Source: Pedobacter sp.
GTDB lineage: Bacteria > Bacteroidota > Bacteroidia > Sphingobacteriales > Sphingobacteriaceae
NCBI RefSeq assembly: GCF_031119335.1
Contig: NZ_JAVHXT010000004.1
Location: 46,774-110,773, forward strand
Length of the DNA: 64,000 nucleotides
Reading direction: 5' to 3'
Below are positions 29,593 through 39,484 of this stretch, piece by piece (the stretch's first letter is position 1; each line of letters begins with the position of its first letter). The notes under the pieces were generated by a model, which had not been told where the DNA came from, ran no database searches, and worked only from the letters and a program-made list of their open reading frames with translations. A program made the translations under genes and the position numbers.

Positions 29593-30495
29593 CTAGGGTT
29601 GAGGTGGAGTTATACTATTGAACGATTTTGCCGTAATTGCTAACCCTTCTATGGTACTAATTGGAAAATGAACGCCTAAAGCAGTTTTGATTTTATGATT
29701 ACTCACTACATAACTTTCTGTCAGTTTCTGAAGGCGTTCTGAGCTAAGGGGCAATCTCAACACGTCGCCGATTTTGGCCATGCCTTTGATTAATCCAGTT
29801 GGAATTTTCCAAAGTTTAGCTTGTTTATTTGAGGATGACGCTAAAATCTCTACCACTTTATTGGTCGACAACGCTTCATTGTCGGCTACGTTATACACAC
29901 CAGAAGCAACTTCCTTTTCTAATAGCTGCTTAATCACGAAACAAAGGTTTTCAACACTTAGAAATGAGCGTTTGTTCTCAAAAGCAGCCAAAGGATATGG
30001 AATACCTTTTTGAACAAATTTATAAAGCAAATTCAAATTTCCCTTATTGCCGGGTCCATGAATCATACAAGGCCTTAAAATATAGTATGATTTACCTTCT
30101 GGTAGCGCCTGAGACTGTATATATTGTTCGGCCATCAGTTTAGACTTTCCGTAATCTGTTTGCGGATTAGGTTGATGTTCTTCAGTTAAAATATTTTCTA
30201 CGCTATCCGCCGCAGCCTTTACTGAACTAATAAAAATAAACTTCTTTACATCCGACTTTAAGAACGCATCGTAAAGTTTCTTGGTCAATTCGTAGTTAAC
30301 TTGGTAATACTCGTCGGGATTTGAAGTTTTCTTTAAATCGTGGGCTTTACCTGCGAGGTGGATGATGGAGTTACAGTTGTTAACTATTGGAGTACTTAAT
30401 TTCTGGCGGGAAAGCTTGGTAATAATCACGTCTTGTAGGTAGGCGATAAGATTTTGGCCAACGAAGCCTGATGAGCCTGTGATGGTAACTTTCAT
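29593..30495 (-). CDS. NAD-dependent epimerase/4-reductase (WbpK/WbpV-like)
   Basis: ITGSSGFVGQNL, HLAGKAHDL, YGKSKLMAEQ; adjacent to WbpL-like gene. Confidence 0.85.
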   Translation of the reverse strand: MKVTITGSSGFVGQNLIAYLQDVIITKLSRQKLSTPIVNNCNSIIHLAGKAHDLKKTSNPDEYYQVNYELTKKLYDAFLKSDVKKFIFISSVKAAADSVENILTEEHQPNPQTDYGKSKLMAEQYIQSQALPEGKSYYILRPCMIHGPGNKGNLNLLYKFVQKGIPYPLAAFENKRSFLSVENLCFVIKQLLEKEVASGVYNVADNEALSTNKVVEILASSSNKQAKLWKIPTGLIKGMAKIGDVLRLPLSSERLQKLTESYVVSNHKIKTALGVHFPISTIEGLAITAKSFNSITPPQP

Positions 30496-31301
30496 TTTTT
30501 AAATTGCTCCAAAGTCGCTTTGTTAAACCATTTTCTCTCCTTGTCGAAAAACCAACCCCATTTGTTAAAATAAGTTATCATAGAGTCAATAAATATTTTA
30601 AAAAGCTTCCAACTTTTATTAGCACCACCCTCATATAAATGTACAACGGATACTTTTGAAAAATAAACTGTCTTATATTTTTGATGTATTCTTCTAGACA
30701 AATCAAAATCTTCAAAATACATGAAAAATTTCTCGTCATACATTCCAACTTCCTTTATTGCATCAACTTTCAATAATGTAAAACATCCAGAGAGGATGGG
30801 AACGTTATAAATTTGATTTTTTGGTACTGATCTAAGCTCATATTTATTTATAAATTCAGTACCAAATGGATCTATCTTTTTCAATTTTCTTCTAAAAATC
30901 CAAAACGGATGCGGCAACAGTTTTGGAAGGTTTTGTACTGAACCATCTTCGTTCAGTATTTTAGGCATTATCATACCAATCTCAGGATTAGCCTCCATAA
31001 AATCAATCATTGGAGTAAACACATCTTCTTGAATCTTAATATCTGGATTGATAATAAAATGATATTTCGCACCATCTTCTATAGCTTTTCTTATAGCAAT
31101 GTTGTGGGCTGCGCCAAAGCCTGGATTTGATGGGTTATGGATATAAACTACCTTATCATCTTTAAAAACATCTTCAAGTTCGTTTGTAGGCGAATTGTCT
31201 ATTAAAAAAAGTAATCCTTGTTGATAAAAAAGAAAACTTTTGATCGCTTGGTGCAAAACAAATCTTTCATTTTTATATAAAACAATACTAGCTGTTACCA
31301 T
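30492..31301 (-). CDS. Family 2 glycosyltransferase (rhamnosyltransferase-like)
   Basis: IVLYKNE, FIINPDI, FMYFEDFDLSRRI. Confidence 0.88.
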   Translation of the reverse strand: MVTASIVLYKNERFVLHQAIKSFLFYQQGLLFLIDNSPTNELEDVFKDDKVVYIHNPSNPGFGAAHNIAIRKAIEDGAKYHFIINPDIKIQEDVFTPMIDFMEANPEIGMIMPKILNEDGSVQNLPKLLPHPFWIFRRKLKKIDPFGTEFINKYELRSVPKNQIYNVPILSGCFTLLKVDAIKEVGMYDEKFFMYFEDFDLSRRIHQKYKTVYFSKVSVVHLYEGGANKSWKLFKIFIDSMITYFNKWGWFFDKERKWFNKATLEQFKK

Positions 31302-31387
31302 TGCATTGATTCAGTATATACTCAATTGTTAAATTTTTTGTCACTAATTAAACCATTTAGATTTTTATGATTAAAAAAATAGATCAT

Positions 31388-32449
31388 CTAATCTATCTTG
31401 AAATTATACGGAAGAAATTGATAAGGTCTATCAATACCTGGAATATTCGTAACTTTATAGAGAAAGAAGAAATCTATTCCAACAATAACCAAAAAGAAAA
31501 AAAGTTTATAATATAGATTTACCTTGATCTGGCTTATAGACGCAAATATAAATATGAGTGACATCAGAAATACATTTGCAATACGTTCGACAAAAATAGA
31601 TACCGAAGCAAATAAAAGGATGACACAAATACCCAAAAACAAAAATCGAGTTAATGTATTAATGGTTAAATAATTCTCAAAATATTTAGCACAAAGCCGG
31701 AAAGTAACATAAACAACTAAATACAATAAAAAACCAAGTCCAAATTTATATCTAGCTACACCTTCTGCGTAAAAATCATTTTCGTAATATTCCAATCTAC
31801 TACTCGAAAAAAATAAATTAATTATTCCAAATAAGTTCTGTGCTAGATTTCCAATCACATAGAGGAATATTAATATCAGTATTTCAAAAAAAAATCTAAT
31901 TTTTATTTTGTACAGAAATTGGAAAGGTAATAATATAATTCCTATTTGGTGAAAACTAGTAGCTAAAAAATATGCCAAAAAAGATTTAACTACTTTTCTA
32001 TTTGAGTATAGTGTTATTCCAACCCAAACTAAAGTTGCCATAAGTCCATGGCGAATTGTATTGAAATTGTGATTAAGAAAGAATAAACTATAATAAGTTA
32101 AAAAACCAAGTGATAAATTTAGTCTCCATTTACTAAGTACGAAAAGAATTGCGACTATATTTATCAAAGCGCAAAAACCTAAAACAGCCCTAAAGCCACC
32201 AAACAACATAGAAATATAATTTAGAATGATGAAGCCCCATTCTGTACTATATAATTGTTGGTTAGTTGTTTCTTCGTAAATCTTCTTATAATTATAAAAA
32301 TCGGTACCAATGCCTTCTCTAAAAATAGTCAGTATTAACAATACAAATAATGAAACCCCAAGAATTATAGCTGCAGACACCCGCTGACCTAAGGTTTCTA
32401 CAATAGCTGCAATCGACAATAATAAAAAAACAAATAAATAAATTGCCAC
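31388..32449 (-). CDS. EpsG/Wzy-like O-antigen polymerase
   Basis: Highly hydrophobic polytopic protein; N-terminal EpsG-like REGIGTDFYNYKKIYE. Confidence 0.75.
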   Translation of the reverse strand: MAIYLFVFLLLSIAAIVETLGQRVSAAIILGVSLFVLLILTIFREGIGTDFYNYKKIYEETTNQQLYSTEWGFIILNYISMLFGGFRAVLGFCALINIVAILFVLSKWRLNLSLGFLTYYSLFFLNHNFNTIRHGLMATLVWVGITLYSNRKVVKSFLAYFLATSFHQIGIILLPFQFLYKIKIRFFFEILILIFLYVIGNLAQNLFGIINLFFSSSRLEYYENDFYAEGVARYKFGLGFLLYLVVYVTFRLCAKYFENYLTINTLTRFLFLGICVILLFASVSIFVERIANVFLMSLIFIFASISQIKVNLYYKLFFFLVIVGIDFFFLYKVTNIPGIDRPYQFLPYNFKID

Positions 32450-32486
32450 CTATTAGTAAATTGAGTAAAATGGAATTGTACCGTTA

Positions 32487-33494
32487 TTACTTTAAAAACA
32501 GCAAATCTTGAAGTTGATCAGGTGTGTACTTGATGTCACTTCCCCAGAACTCCTCAACAATGTCTTGTTGCTCTTTAGTAATTATAAATTCATCGCTAGT
32601 AAAATTGAATTCTATTCGATCGCTATCTATTTGTTCCAGCTCTTGGTGCTCGTTTACTTGGGCGAGGTCTTCTTGCCCTTTTTTACCAATAAAATCTTCG
32701 TGATATCTTTGTTTGAATATGTAATGTGGCTTACCCAGTGAAACCGCATATCCCACATGAGTACCAACCCTATTAGACATTGTCAAATCCGATAGCTCTA
32801 AAATAGTTCTCAGATTTGGCAGGAAATTTTCACTTAACCAGTACCCAGCAGAACAAACTTTAAATCCATTTTCTTCATAAAAAGCTACTGATTCTTTTGA
32901 ACAATCACTATAAAATAAATTAATTAGAACTGTTTTAACAGCATGCCTTTCCTTAATCTCATTTATTTTATCTATTAAACTAATTTGGTCAAAGTTAATT
33001 TTAGTTCTATCAACCGAAGAATGTGCTGGAAAAACCAATAAAGTTTTACCATATGTTTCTTTCAGTTTTTTAAATTCTACTGGAGAAAGCCTGCTTTTAC
33101 TATACTGGATGTATGGCCCCACAGCAATAACTTTTTTCCCAGTTTGCAGTTTTATAATATCTTGTCTCTTTTTTGAGTATGTGATAATTGTAGTAGCAAA
33201 AGAGTCTTTCATGATTTTTTGCACCAGATTACCTAATATTACACCATGCTGTACATGGATGTTGAGCAAGTTTGATTTATTACCTAGGTATTTTTTAAAC
33301 ACGCTGATGTGACCAAATAAATTGCTTTCAGGAATTGGGTGAAGTGGAACATAAAATTTTACTGGTTTGTCTCCTAAGAGCTGAAATTTCCCATTTCCTT
33401 TAATAGACCTTCTGATTTGATGATATCCATTAAAAATGGAGTAAAAAAAATTGGCAACAGTTTTATTTTCGTTAAAAATTTTTGAAATCTTCAT
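32487..33494 (-). CDS. Uncharacterised GT-B-like protein; possible nonulosonate glycosyltransferase
   Basis: HVQHGVILG, LLVFPAHSSVDRT, MSNRVGTHVGYAVSLGKPHYIF suggest a donor-binding C-domain; location near pseI. Confidence 0.45.
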   Translation of the reverse strand: MKISKIFNENKTVANFFYSIFNGYHQIRRSIKGNGKFQLLGDKPVKFYVPLHPIPESNLFGHISVFKKYLGNKSNLLNIHVQHGVILGNLVQKIMKDSFATTIITYSKKRQDIIKLQTGKKVIAVGPYIQYSKSRLSPVEFKKLKETYGKTLLVFPAHSSVDRTKINFDQISLIDKINEIKERHAVKTVLINLFYSDCSKESVAFYEENGFKVCSAGYWLSENFLPNLRTILELSDLTMSNRVGTHVGYAVSLGKPHYIFKQRYHEDFIGKKGQEDLAQVNEHQELEQIDSDRIEFNFTSDEFIITKEQQDIVEEFWGSDIKYTPDQLQDLLFLK

Positions 33495-33497
33495 TTA

Positions 33498-34700
33498 TTA
33501 TAAGGAACTAAAAAGCTTTTTATAAGAATTATACATTTTCTGCTCTTGAAAAAGCTCATTGAATATTTTTTTTGAATTAATCCGTTTCTGTTCATACATA
33601 TCCCAATTTATAACCAAGGCTGTAACTCCATCTACTATTTCTTGGACATTAGGATTAACTAGAATTCCATTTGAGTCATTAACCATGGATGAAGAACAGC
33701 CAACATCTGTTGTTAGGACGATTAAGGATGCCCTAAGTGCTTCAAGTATAGAAAGAGGTTGTCCCTCATTTCTACTTAACAGGAAAAAAACGTCTGATTC
33801 AGCAAGTAATTCTGCCACTTGCGATGATTCTCCCATTACATTTAAATTAAGATGCAGTCTAGACAAAGCATAAAGTTCAGTTATTAATGGTCCATCACCA
33901 ACAACAACAAACTCTATCTTTTCTTCAAAAGTATTATTGATAATCGGAATAGCCTCGATCAACAGGTCAATACCTTTCCGTTCATTCAAAGTACATACGG
34001 TAATAAACTTAATTCTATTGCCTTTTCTTTCTGAAAAATTAACACCATCTAAAGGTTTAATACCATTAGGTATTGAAATGGCCTTTTCGTTACTTAATTG
34101 GTAAGCATTTAAAAAACGATGTTTTGCTTTGTCACATAAAAAAACAGCTTTATCAACATGTCTCACAACTTTGGTCATTTGATATGCTAGATAGTTTGAC
34201 AACAATTTTCTTTTCCAAACCGTTTGGATACCTAGGGTAATCATATCTATTGGGTTTCCATCGTTATGCATAATCAATACCACTTTTCTTTTGCTCAAGT
34301 TGAAAAATAACCCGGCATAAAAAAGAGTTAAATGATCATGAAACAATAATATAGAGTTATCATCTATTTGTTTTTTTAAACGCAGCCCAATTAATAACTT
34401 AAGTGCATTTAAATCATTACGTAAAAAATAGATGGTTAATTCAAACAAGTTATTTTTTAGAACCCATTGCTTGAGTTTTGCAGAAATGCCTATACTTGTT
34501 CTATTCTCTAGCGCCTCTACTTTTTCACTGTAGCCTTTTTTAATATTGCAATAAATACTTGACAGGAAAGAATTAGAGGTATTTAAAAAAGTATCAAGAT
34601 TTTTAGCAAAAATAGCTCCCCCATTCTTTTGATTGACATCAAAATAACTTATTGTAGATACCTTTATTTTTGTATCCTTATCATCAACATCCAACATCAT
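33498..34700 (-). CDS. Family 4 glycosyltransferase
   Basis: FITVCTLNERKGIDLLIEAI, VVGDGPL, FFLLSRNEGQPLSILEALRAS. Confidence 0.88.
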   Translation of the reverse strand: MMLDVDDKDTKIKVSTISYFDVNQKNGGAIFAKNLDTFLNTSNSFLSSIYCNIKKGYSEKVEALENRTSIGISAKLKQWVLKNNLFELTIYFLRNDLNALKLLIGLRLKKQIDDNSILLFHDHLTLFYAGLFFNLSKRKVVLIMHNDGNPIDMITLGIQTVWKRKLLSNYLAYQMTKVVRHVDKAVFLCDKAKHRFLNAYQLSNEKAISIPNGIKPLDGVNFSERKGNRIKFITVCTLNERKGIDLLIEAIPIINNTFEEKIEFVVVGDGPLITELYALSRLHLNLNVMGESSQVAELLAESDVFFLLSRNEGQPLSILEALRASLIVLTTDVGCSSSMVNDSNGILVNPNVQEIVDGVTALVINWDMYEQKRINSKKIFNELFQEQKMYNSYKKLFSSL

Positions 34701-34711
34701 CAGTCCCTATA

Positions 34712-35749
34712 CTAAAACAATTGTGAGAAATCCAATCTATCTCCTTTCTCCAACTTTACTTTTACACGCTTCCCAAGAACTTCAGGATAGAATTTAGGAT
34801 GCAAGCCAAATCCTGGTCTTATAGATTTCACATTTTGCGGGGTGATTTCGTCTCCGGCTTCGATATCTTCCACTATGTATAAAGAGCGAGAGAAATCGCG
34901 ACCTTTTAGCTGTTTAGGCGTCAGCTCATAATCTATATTTCCAATAGCCTTTTCTGCTTCACGAACAGCTTTGACCATTTCTGAAAACTCTTGTTCATTC
35001 ATTGAGAATGAAGCATCCGGTCCACCAATTTCTCGATCTATTATAAAATGCTTTTCTATAATCTTAGCCCCAAAACACGTAGCAACTACCGGTACAGTAC
35101 TTCCTAGCGTGTGATCGGAAAGTCCACTTATAACTCCGTATCTTTCGGCTAAATCTTTAACCATAACCATGTTCGCTTCTTCAATTGGTGCTGGATAGCT
35201 AGATGTGCATTTCAACAAAGCAATTTCATCATTCCCCATTCTTTTACAAGCGTCTACTGCCAGTTCTATGTCTTCTTTTTGAGCAATACCCGTTGATATA
35301 ATGATTGGTTTACCTTTCGAAGCAACATATTCAATTAAGGGAATATCAGTAATTTCAAAAGAGGCTATTTTATATGCAGGAGCGTTAAGTTCCTCCAAAA
35401 AATCTACTGCCGAAAAATCAAATGGAGAAGAAAAGCATATTAAACCTTCTGCTTTTGCAGCTTCAAATAACTGCTTATGCCATTCCCAAGGTGTAAAAGC
35501 TTCTTTATATAATGAATGTAATTTTCTACCGTCCCAAATGGTATCTTTAATCATAAAATCTGGCTTATCACTATCTATCGTAATCGTATCAGCCGTATAT
35601 GTTTGAAGCTTTATGCAATTCGCTCCCGCTCGTTTAGCTGACTTTATAGTTTCAAGAGCATTCTCTAAACTTCCATTATGGTTAGCAGACAACTCAGCAA
35701 TAATAAACACGGGACTTCTTTCATCTATCTTAAAACTATCTATCCTCAT
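34712..35749 (-). CDS. pseI: Pseudaminic acid synthase (NeuB family)
   Basis: FIIAELSANHNGSLENALE, IKLQTYTADTITID, GLSDHTLG, C-terminal SAF domain. Confidence 0.93.
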   Translation of the reverse strand: MRIDSFKIDERSPVFIIAELSANHNGSLENALETIKSAKRAGANCIKLQTYTADTITIDSDKPDFMIKDTIWDGRKLHSLYKEAFTPWEWHKQLFEAAKAEGLICFSSPFDFSAVDFLEELNAPAYKIASFEITDIPLIEYVASKGKPIIISTGIAQKEDIELAVDACKRMGNDEIALLKCTSSYPAPIEEANMVMVKDLAERYGVISGLSDHTLGSTVPVVATCFGAKIIEKHFIIDREIGGPDASFSMNEQEFSEMVKAVREAEKAIGNIDYELTPKQLKGRDFSRSLYIVEDIEAGDEITPQNVKSIRPGFGLHPKFYPEVLGKRVKVKLEKGDRLDFSQLF

Positions 35750-36215
35750 TTCTTTTTGTGTAGTGAAAACTATTTACTTCTTTATAATTTATCATTCCCT
35801 CAAGTTTAAATCCTGATTTTTCAAATGAAAATTTCGACTTGAGATTTGTTTCCTTTATATACGCATTGATAACCATGCTCTCATTAGCATCTATAAAAAT
35901 GTTTGTTGCTAATAGCAACATTTCTGCTGCATAGCCTTTACCCCTATGCTCTGGCAAAATAGAAATACCTATCAACGCATTGAGTTTATCCTGTTGCTGA
36001 ATGCGTACCTGGCCAACATCTTCTGCCTTTTCATTCTGGAATATATACATCCAAGAGAACTCGTCTTCCAATACCGACTTAAACCAATTGGTGTGATTTT
36101 CAAAACTAATAATGTCGGAGTTAAAAGATTGTTCTCTTACTTCAGGGTCATTCACCCATTTGTAATAACGTTCTAAATCTCCAATATTAGCTCTCCGATA
36201 CTTCAACATCCCCAT
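35736..36215 (-). CDS. GNAT-family acetyltransferase (PseH-like)
   Basis: YRRANIGDLERYYKWVNDPEVREQSF...LPEHRGKGYAAEML...FEKSGFKLEG. Confidence 0.82.
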   Translation of the reverse strand: MGMLKYRRANIGDLERYYKWVNDPEVREQSFNSDIISFENHTNWFKSVLEDEFSWMYIFQNEKAEDVGQVRIQQQDKLNALIGISILPEHRGKGYAAEMLLLATNIFIDANESMVINAYIKETNLKSKFSFEKSGFKLEGMINYKEVNSFHYTKRNEDR

Positions 36216-36762
36216 TAATTTTTGAATTTATAACTACATCGATGTACCTCCCCTGAAATAAACAATGTTCTTTCAATCTGGCATCTTCGAAGAATCCCAT
36301 ATTCTCCAAAACTGGATATAAGTGTGGTCTTAGATCAAATGCGTATGTAAATAGCTTATGAAATTTCAAATCTTCGAAACCTACTTTTTCCAATAACTTT
36401 ATAAATCTACTCCAGTAACAAGAAAACTTATCTTTCTCAAGCTCAGTTCTCATAATAAAAGAAATTTCAGCATGACGATCAATCCAATTAATATGAACTA
36501 ACCCCCCGTATCCAATAAAACAATTATTTTCTAAAAATGAGAACAGTATTTGTTCGGGTTTTTCTTGATCAAACAATTTACCAATTACAGATTTGAAATA
36601 AAAGTCTTGCATCTCAACTGTTAAGGGCTTCTCTTGCCTGAGGTGATATAATTGCTCATTGCGCATCTTTAATATTACCAGTTTATCTTCATCTCTTATC
36701 GGTAATAGCTGAAATTCTGCATCAACATAAATTTTATGCTTGAGACATTTATAATTCTTCAT
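36187..36762 (-). CDS. GNAT-family acetyltransferase
   Basis: LPIRDEDKLVILKMRNEQLYHLRQ; FHKLFTYAFDLRPHLYPVLENMGF. Confidence 0.75.
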   Translation of the reverse strand: MKNYKCLKHKIYVDAEFQLLPIRDEDKLVILKMRNEQLYHLRQEKPLTVEMQDFYFKSVIGKLFDQEKPEQILFSFLENNCFIGYGGLVHINWIDRHAEISFIMRTELEKDKFSCYWSRFIKLLEKVGFEDLKFHKLFTYAFDLRPHLYPVLENMGFFEDARLKEHCLFQGRYIDVVINSKINGDVEVSES

Positions 36763-36810
36763 TTGTAAATTTTCAAAAAAGCAGATTATTTAATTAAAGC
36801 ACTTAATATA

Positions 36811-37596
36811 TTATTTATGCATTCTAATATCTACACCAGAATTTTTAATCTGTGAACGAGTTTGCATAAAGTTTTGATCTCGATGTGCAAAAAAACTACC
36901 TGCGGCTACTGCATCTGCTTTCCCAAGTAAAAAGCCATCTGAAAATTGTTGAGCTAAGCCGCATCCTCCACTTGTAATAATGGGGATCTTAACACTCTCA
37001 GATATACTACGAGTAATCTCTAAATCAAGTCCTATTCTCATACCATCATGATCTATATTACAGAGCAACAATTCACCAGCTCCTCGTTCTTCGGCCAATA
37101 ACGCCCATTCTAAAGGGTGATAATCAGTTTCGATTTGTCCGCCTTCAATAAAAACTTTATAATCTCCACCTGCATTTTTCTTATAATCGATACTAACTAC
37201 AACACACTGAGCTCCATATTTATCTGAAGCTTGTTTGATAATATCAGAATTTTGCACTGCCGCAGTATTAATTGAAATTTTGTCTGCTCCATTACTAAGC
37301 AATAACCTAAAATCATCTACAGTTTTAACACCTCCCCCCACTGTAATAGGCATAAAGATTTCTTCGGAGACTTTGTTAATAACCTGAGCAAGCTTTAAGA
37401 TATCTCCATGGTTCCTGTTTATGTCGATAAAAATAAGTTCATCGGCAGCTTGTGCCTGAAAAATTTTAGCTTGAGAAACAGGGTCGCCGATTTCAATAAC
37501 ACCATTAAATTGTTTAGTAATTACCAAAACCATTTTATTAGGATTATTTTGGCTAGTTCTAAGTTGTAATTTGGGGATTAATCTACGTTTCGACAT
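36811..37596 (-). CDS. hisF: HisF-like cyclase subunit of an amidinosugar-forming amidotransferase
   Basis: HisF barrel (IGDPVSQAKIFQAQAADELIFIDINRN, PITVGGGV, CNIDHDGMRIGLD); N-terminal catalytic Asp region altered (PKLQLRT). Confidence 0.88.
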   Translation of the reverse strand: MSKRRLIPKLQLRTSQNNPNKMVLVITKQFNGVIEIGDPVSQAKIFQAQAADELIFIDINRNHGDILKLAQVINKVSEEIFMPITVGGGVKTVDDFRLLLSNGADKISINTAAVQNSDIIKQASDKYGAQCVVVSIDYKKNAGGDYKVFIEGGQIETDYHPLEWALLAEERGAGELLLCNIDHDGMRIGLDLEITRSISESVKIPIITSGGCGLAQQFSDGFLLGKADAVAAGSFFAHRDQNFMQTRSQIKNSGVDIRMHK

Positions 37597-37597
37597 A

Positions 37598-38215
37598 TTA
37601 GGGATTCCAATCTATAAAATTATCTAACAACTGTAATCCATAGTCTTGACTTTTTTCAGGATGAAATTGTGTTGCGAAGATATTATCTTTCAATATAGCA
37701 GCTGTGACAGGGTAGGTATACTCATAAGTAGCTACCACATCATTGGTGTTATTAGACTTTACATAGAACGAATGAACTAAATAAAAGTCGGGGTTGGTTG
37801 GCAAATTTTTAAAAAGACTAACTTCACTATCATATTCTATTGTATTCCAACCAATATTGGGAACCCGTAAGTCTGGGTCAGTCGGCGAAAGCCTTATTAC
37901 ATCAGCATCAAACCATCCTAATCCTTTATATTCCCCACCTTCAAAACTTCTATTTGACATTACCTGCATGCCTAAGCAAATACCTAACGTTGGTTTAGCT
38001 TTAACTATAACCTGCTCATTAAGTGCCTCCAAAAAACCTGTGCTAGTTATCTTTTCTATACAGTCTTTAAACGCTCCCACACCAGGGATTACAATCTTGT
38101 CTACGCTCTCTATCTCCTCTGGGTTATTACAAATCTTCACCTCTGCACCTAAATAGTCGAAAGCATTATAGACTGACAATAAATTACCCATTCCATAGTC
38201 AACAATACCTATCAT
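37598..38215 (-). CDS. hisH: HisH-like glutamine amidotransferase subunit
   Basis: GMGNLLSVYNA, GICLGMQVM, ATQFHPEKS. Confidence 0.93.
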   Translation of the reverse strand: MIGIVDYGMGNLLSVYNAFDYLGAEVKICNNPEEIESVDKIVIPGVGAFKDCIEKITSTGFLEALNEQVIVKAKPTLGICLGMQVMSNRSFEGGEYKGLGWFDADVIRLSPTDPDLRVPNIGWNTIEYDSEVSLFKNLPTNPDFYLVHSFYVKSNNTNDVVATYEYTYPVTAAILKDNIFATQFHPEKSQDYGLQLLDNFIDWNP

Positions 38216-38216
38216 C

Positions 38217-39413
38217 TTATTGTGATTTTTTCCAGTTATCTAACTGTTTTTCTGCATCTTTACGATCCATTTTCCCTTCTCTTGTCCAATGTTCGAAATC
38301 AGGCAGCTTTGTTCCTGCTTCCTGCTCAAAAACATTCAATCTCCAAGGGGACACCGTATGGCTCTTTGAAATTTCGAAAAACTCCTCTTCTGTAAGCCCT
38401 ACCATTTCCAAGAAAATTTCTAAACTTGCTGGTTTTTTACCTTCATATCTTTGAAGCATTTCCAAACCATCCTCTCTTTCTAGCCTATCGTGTCTGATAT
38501 CGATAGATGCCAGAGCAGTAGGCCTTGTATAACCTCTCTTAATGTATTTAATATAATCTCGAACTCCTTGCATATGGCACTCAATTTTTTCGTAGGTGTA
38601 TTGCTCCGGTACATTTTCCACTAAATCTCCTTGCCAACCTAATTCGTCCATAATAATTTTAGATTGTCTTTTAACATCCCACGGAATATACGAGCCTAAA
38701 CACACACTCTTATAATTCAGCTGGCGTAGTTCTTTTAGCGGAGGGTATGAATAAGGTTTAAAATCACGCTCATCTAAATCTCCACCAAGTCTAACTGCCA
38801 TATCCAAAGCGGTTATACCTAAGTTCACAAAGCGATTAAATCTTTTTTCATCAACTTCTTCTGCTTGATCATAGCTATAATAAGAAGTATATTCTGCAGA
38901 AGGTTCACCCCAAAATATTAAAGGTACTTTATACTTAATTGCAATATGCATTGGATAAGAAAAAATTCCAGTGTGACAATGCCAACAGAAGTCTCCTTTT
39001 TCTAGAAAACTCTGCAACATGAGTTTTTGAACAACTTTCCAATTCGGGGTGAAAGAAAGGAAGTCAGCACCTAAATTTCTCAGAACTTTGATTGTATTTT
39101 CGTTCAAATTCGGTCGTAAAAAGCCATGGTCAAATCTAACAACTAAAGGTTTTACTTTAAACTCCTTCATCAAATAGTAAAGTGTCCACACACTGTCTTT
39201 ACCCCCACTAAAAGGAACGATACAATCGTAATCATATTTGCCCCTATGGCTCTCGATAAGTTCACTCAGCTCTCTTTTTCTAGCTTCCCAATCAATCCTA
39301 CCTTCTTTGTATTCTACCTGACGGCATACGCTACAGACTCCATCTTCATCAAAAGTGATACTTTCATGTGTTTCTGGCAACAAACACTTTTTACATCTTT
39401 TTAAATCAACCAT
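38217..39413 (-). CDS. N-acetyl sugar amidotransferase (WbpG/PseA family)
   Basis: CKKCLLPETHESITFDEDGVCSVC, PP-loop PFSGGKDSVW, CWHCHTG; directly upstream of hisH/hisF. Confidence 0.92.
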   Translation of the reverse strand: MVDLKRCKKCLLPETHESITFDEDGVCSVCRQVEYKEGRIDWEARKRELSELIESHRGKYDYDCIVPFSGGKDSVWTLYYLMKEFKVKPLVVRFDHGFLRPNLNENTIKVLRNLGADFLSFTPNWKVVQKLMLQSFLEKGDFCWHCHTGIFSYPMHIAIKYKVPLIFWGEPSAEYTSYYSYDQAEEVDEKRFNRFVNLGITALDMAVRLGGDLDERDFKPYSYPPLKELRQLNYKSVCLGSYIPWDVKRQSKIIMDELGWQGDLVENVPEQYTYEKIECHMQGVRDYIKYIKRGYTRPTALASIDIRHDRLEREDGLEMLQRYEGKKPASLEIFLEMVGLTEEEFFEISKSHTVSPWRLNVFEQEAGTKLPDFEHWTREGKMDRKDAEKQLDNWKKSQ

Positions 39414-39484
39414 ATCAATTTAATTTCTCTATTTTACTGCAAAAATACCAATATATATATACTGATAATTAAACTTTTAAATTA

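Noticed and set aside
36811-38215. HisH/HisF as part of a histidine operon
   Set aside because: Neighbouring WbpG/PseA-like gene, polysaccharide context and the altered HisF N-terminal catalytic residue argue against it.
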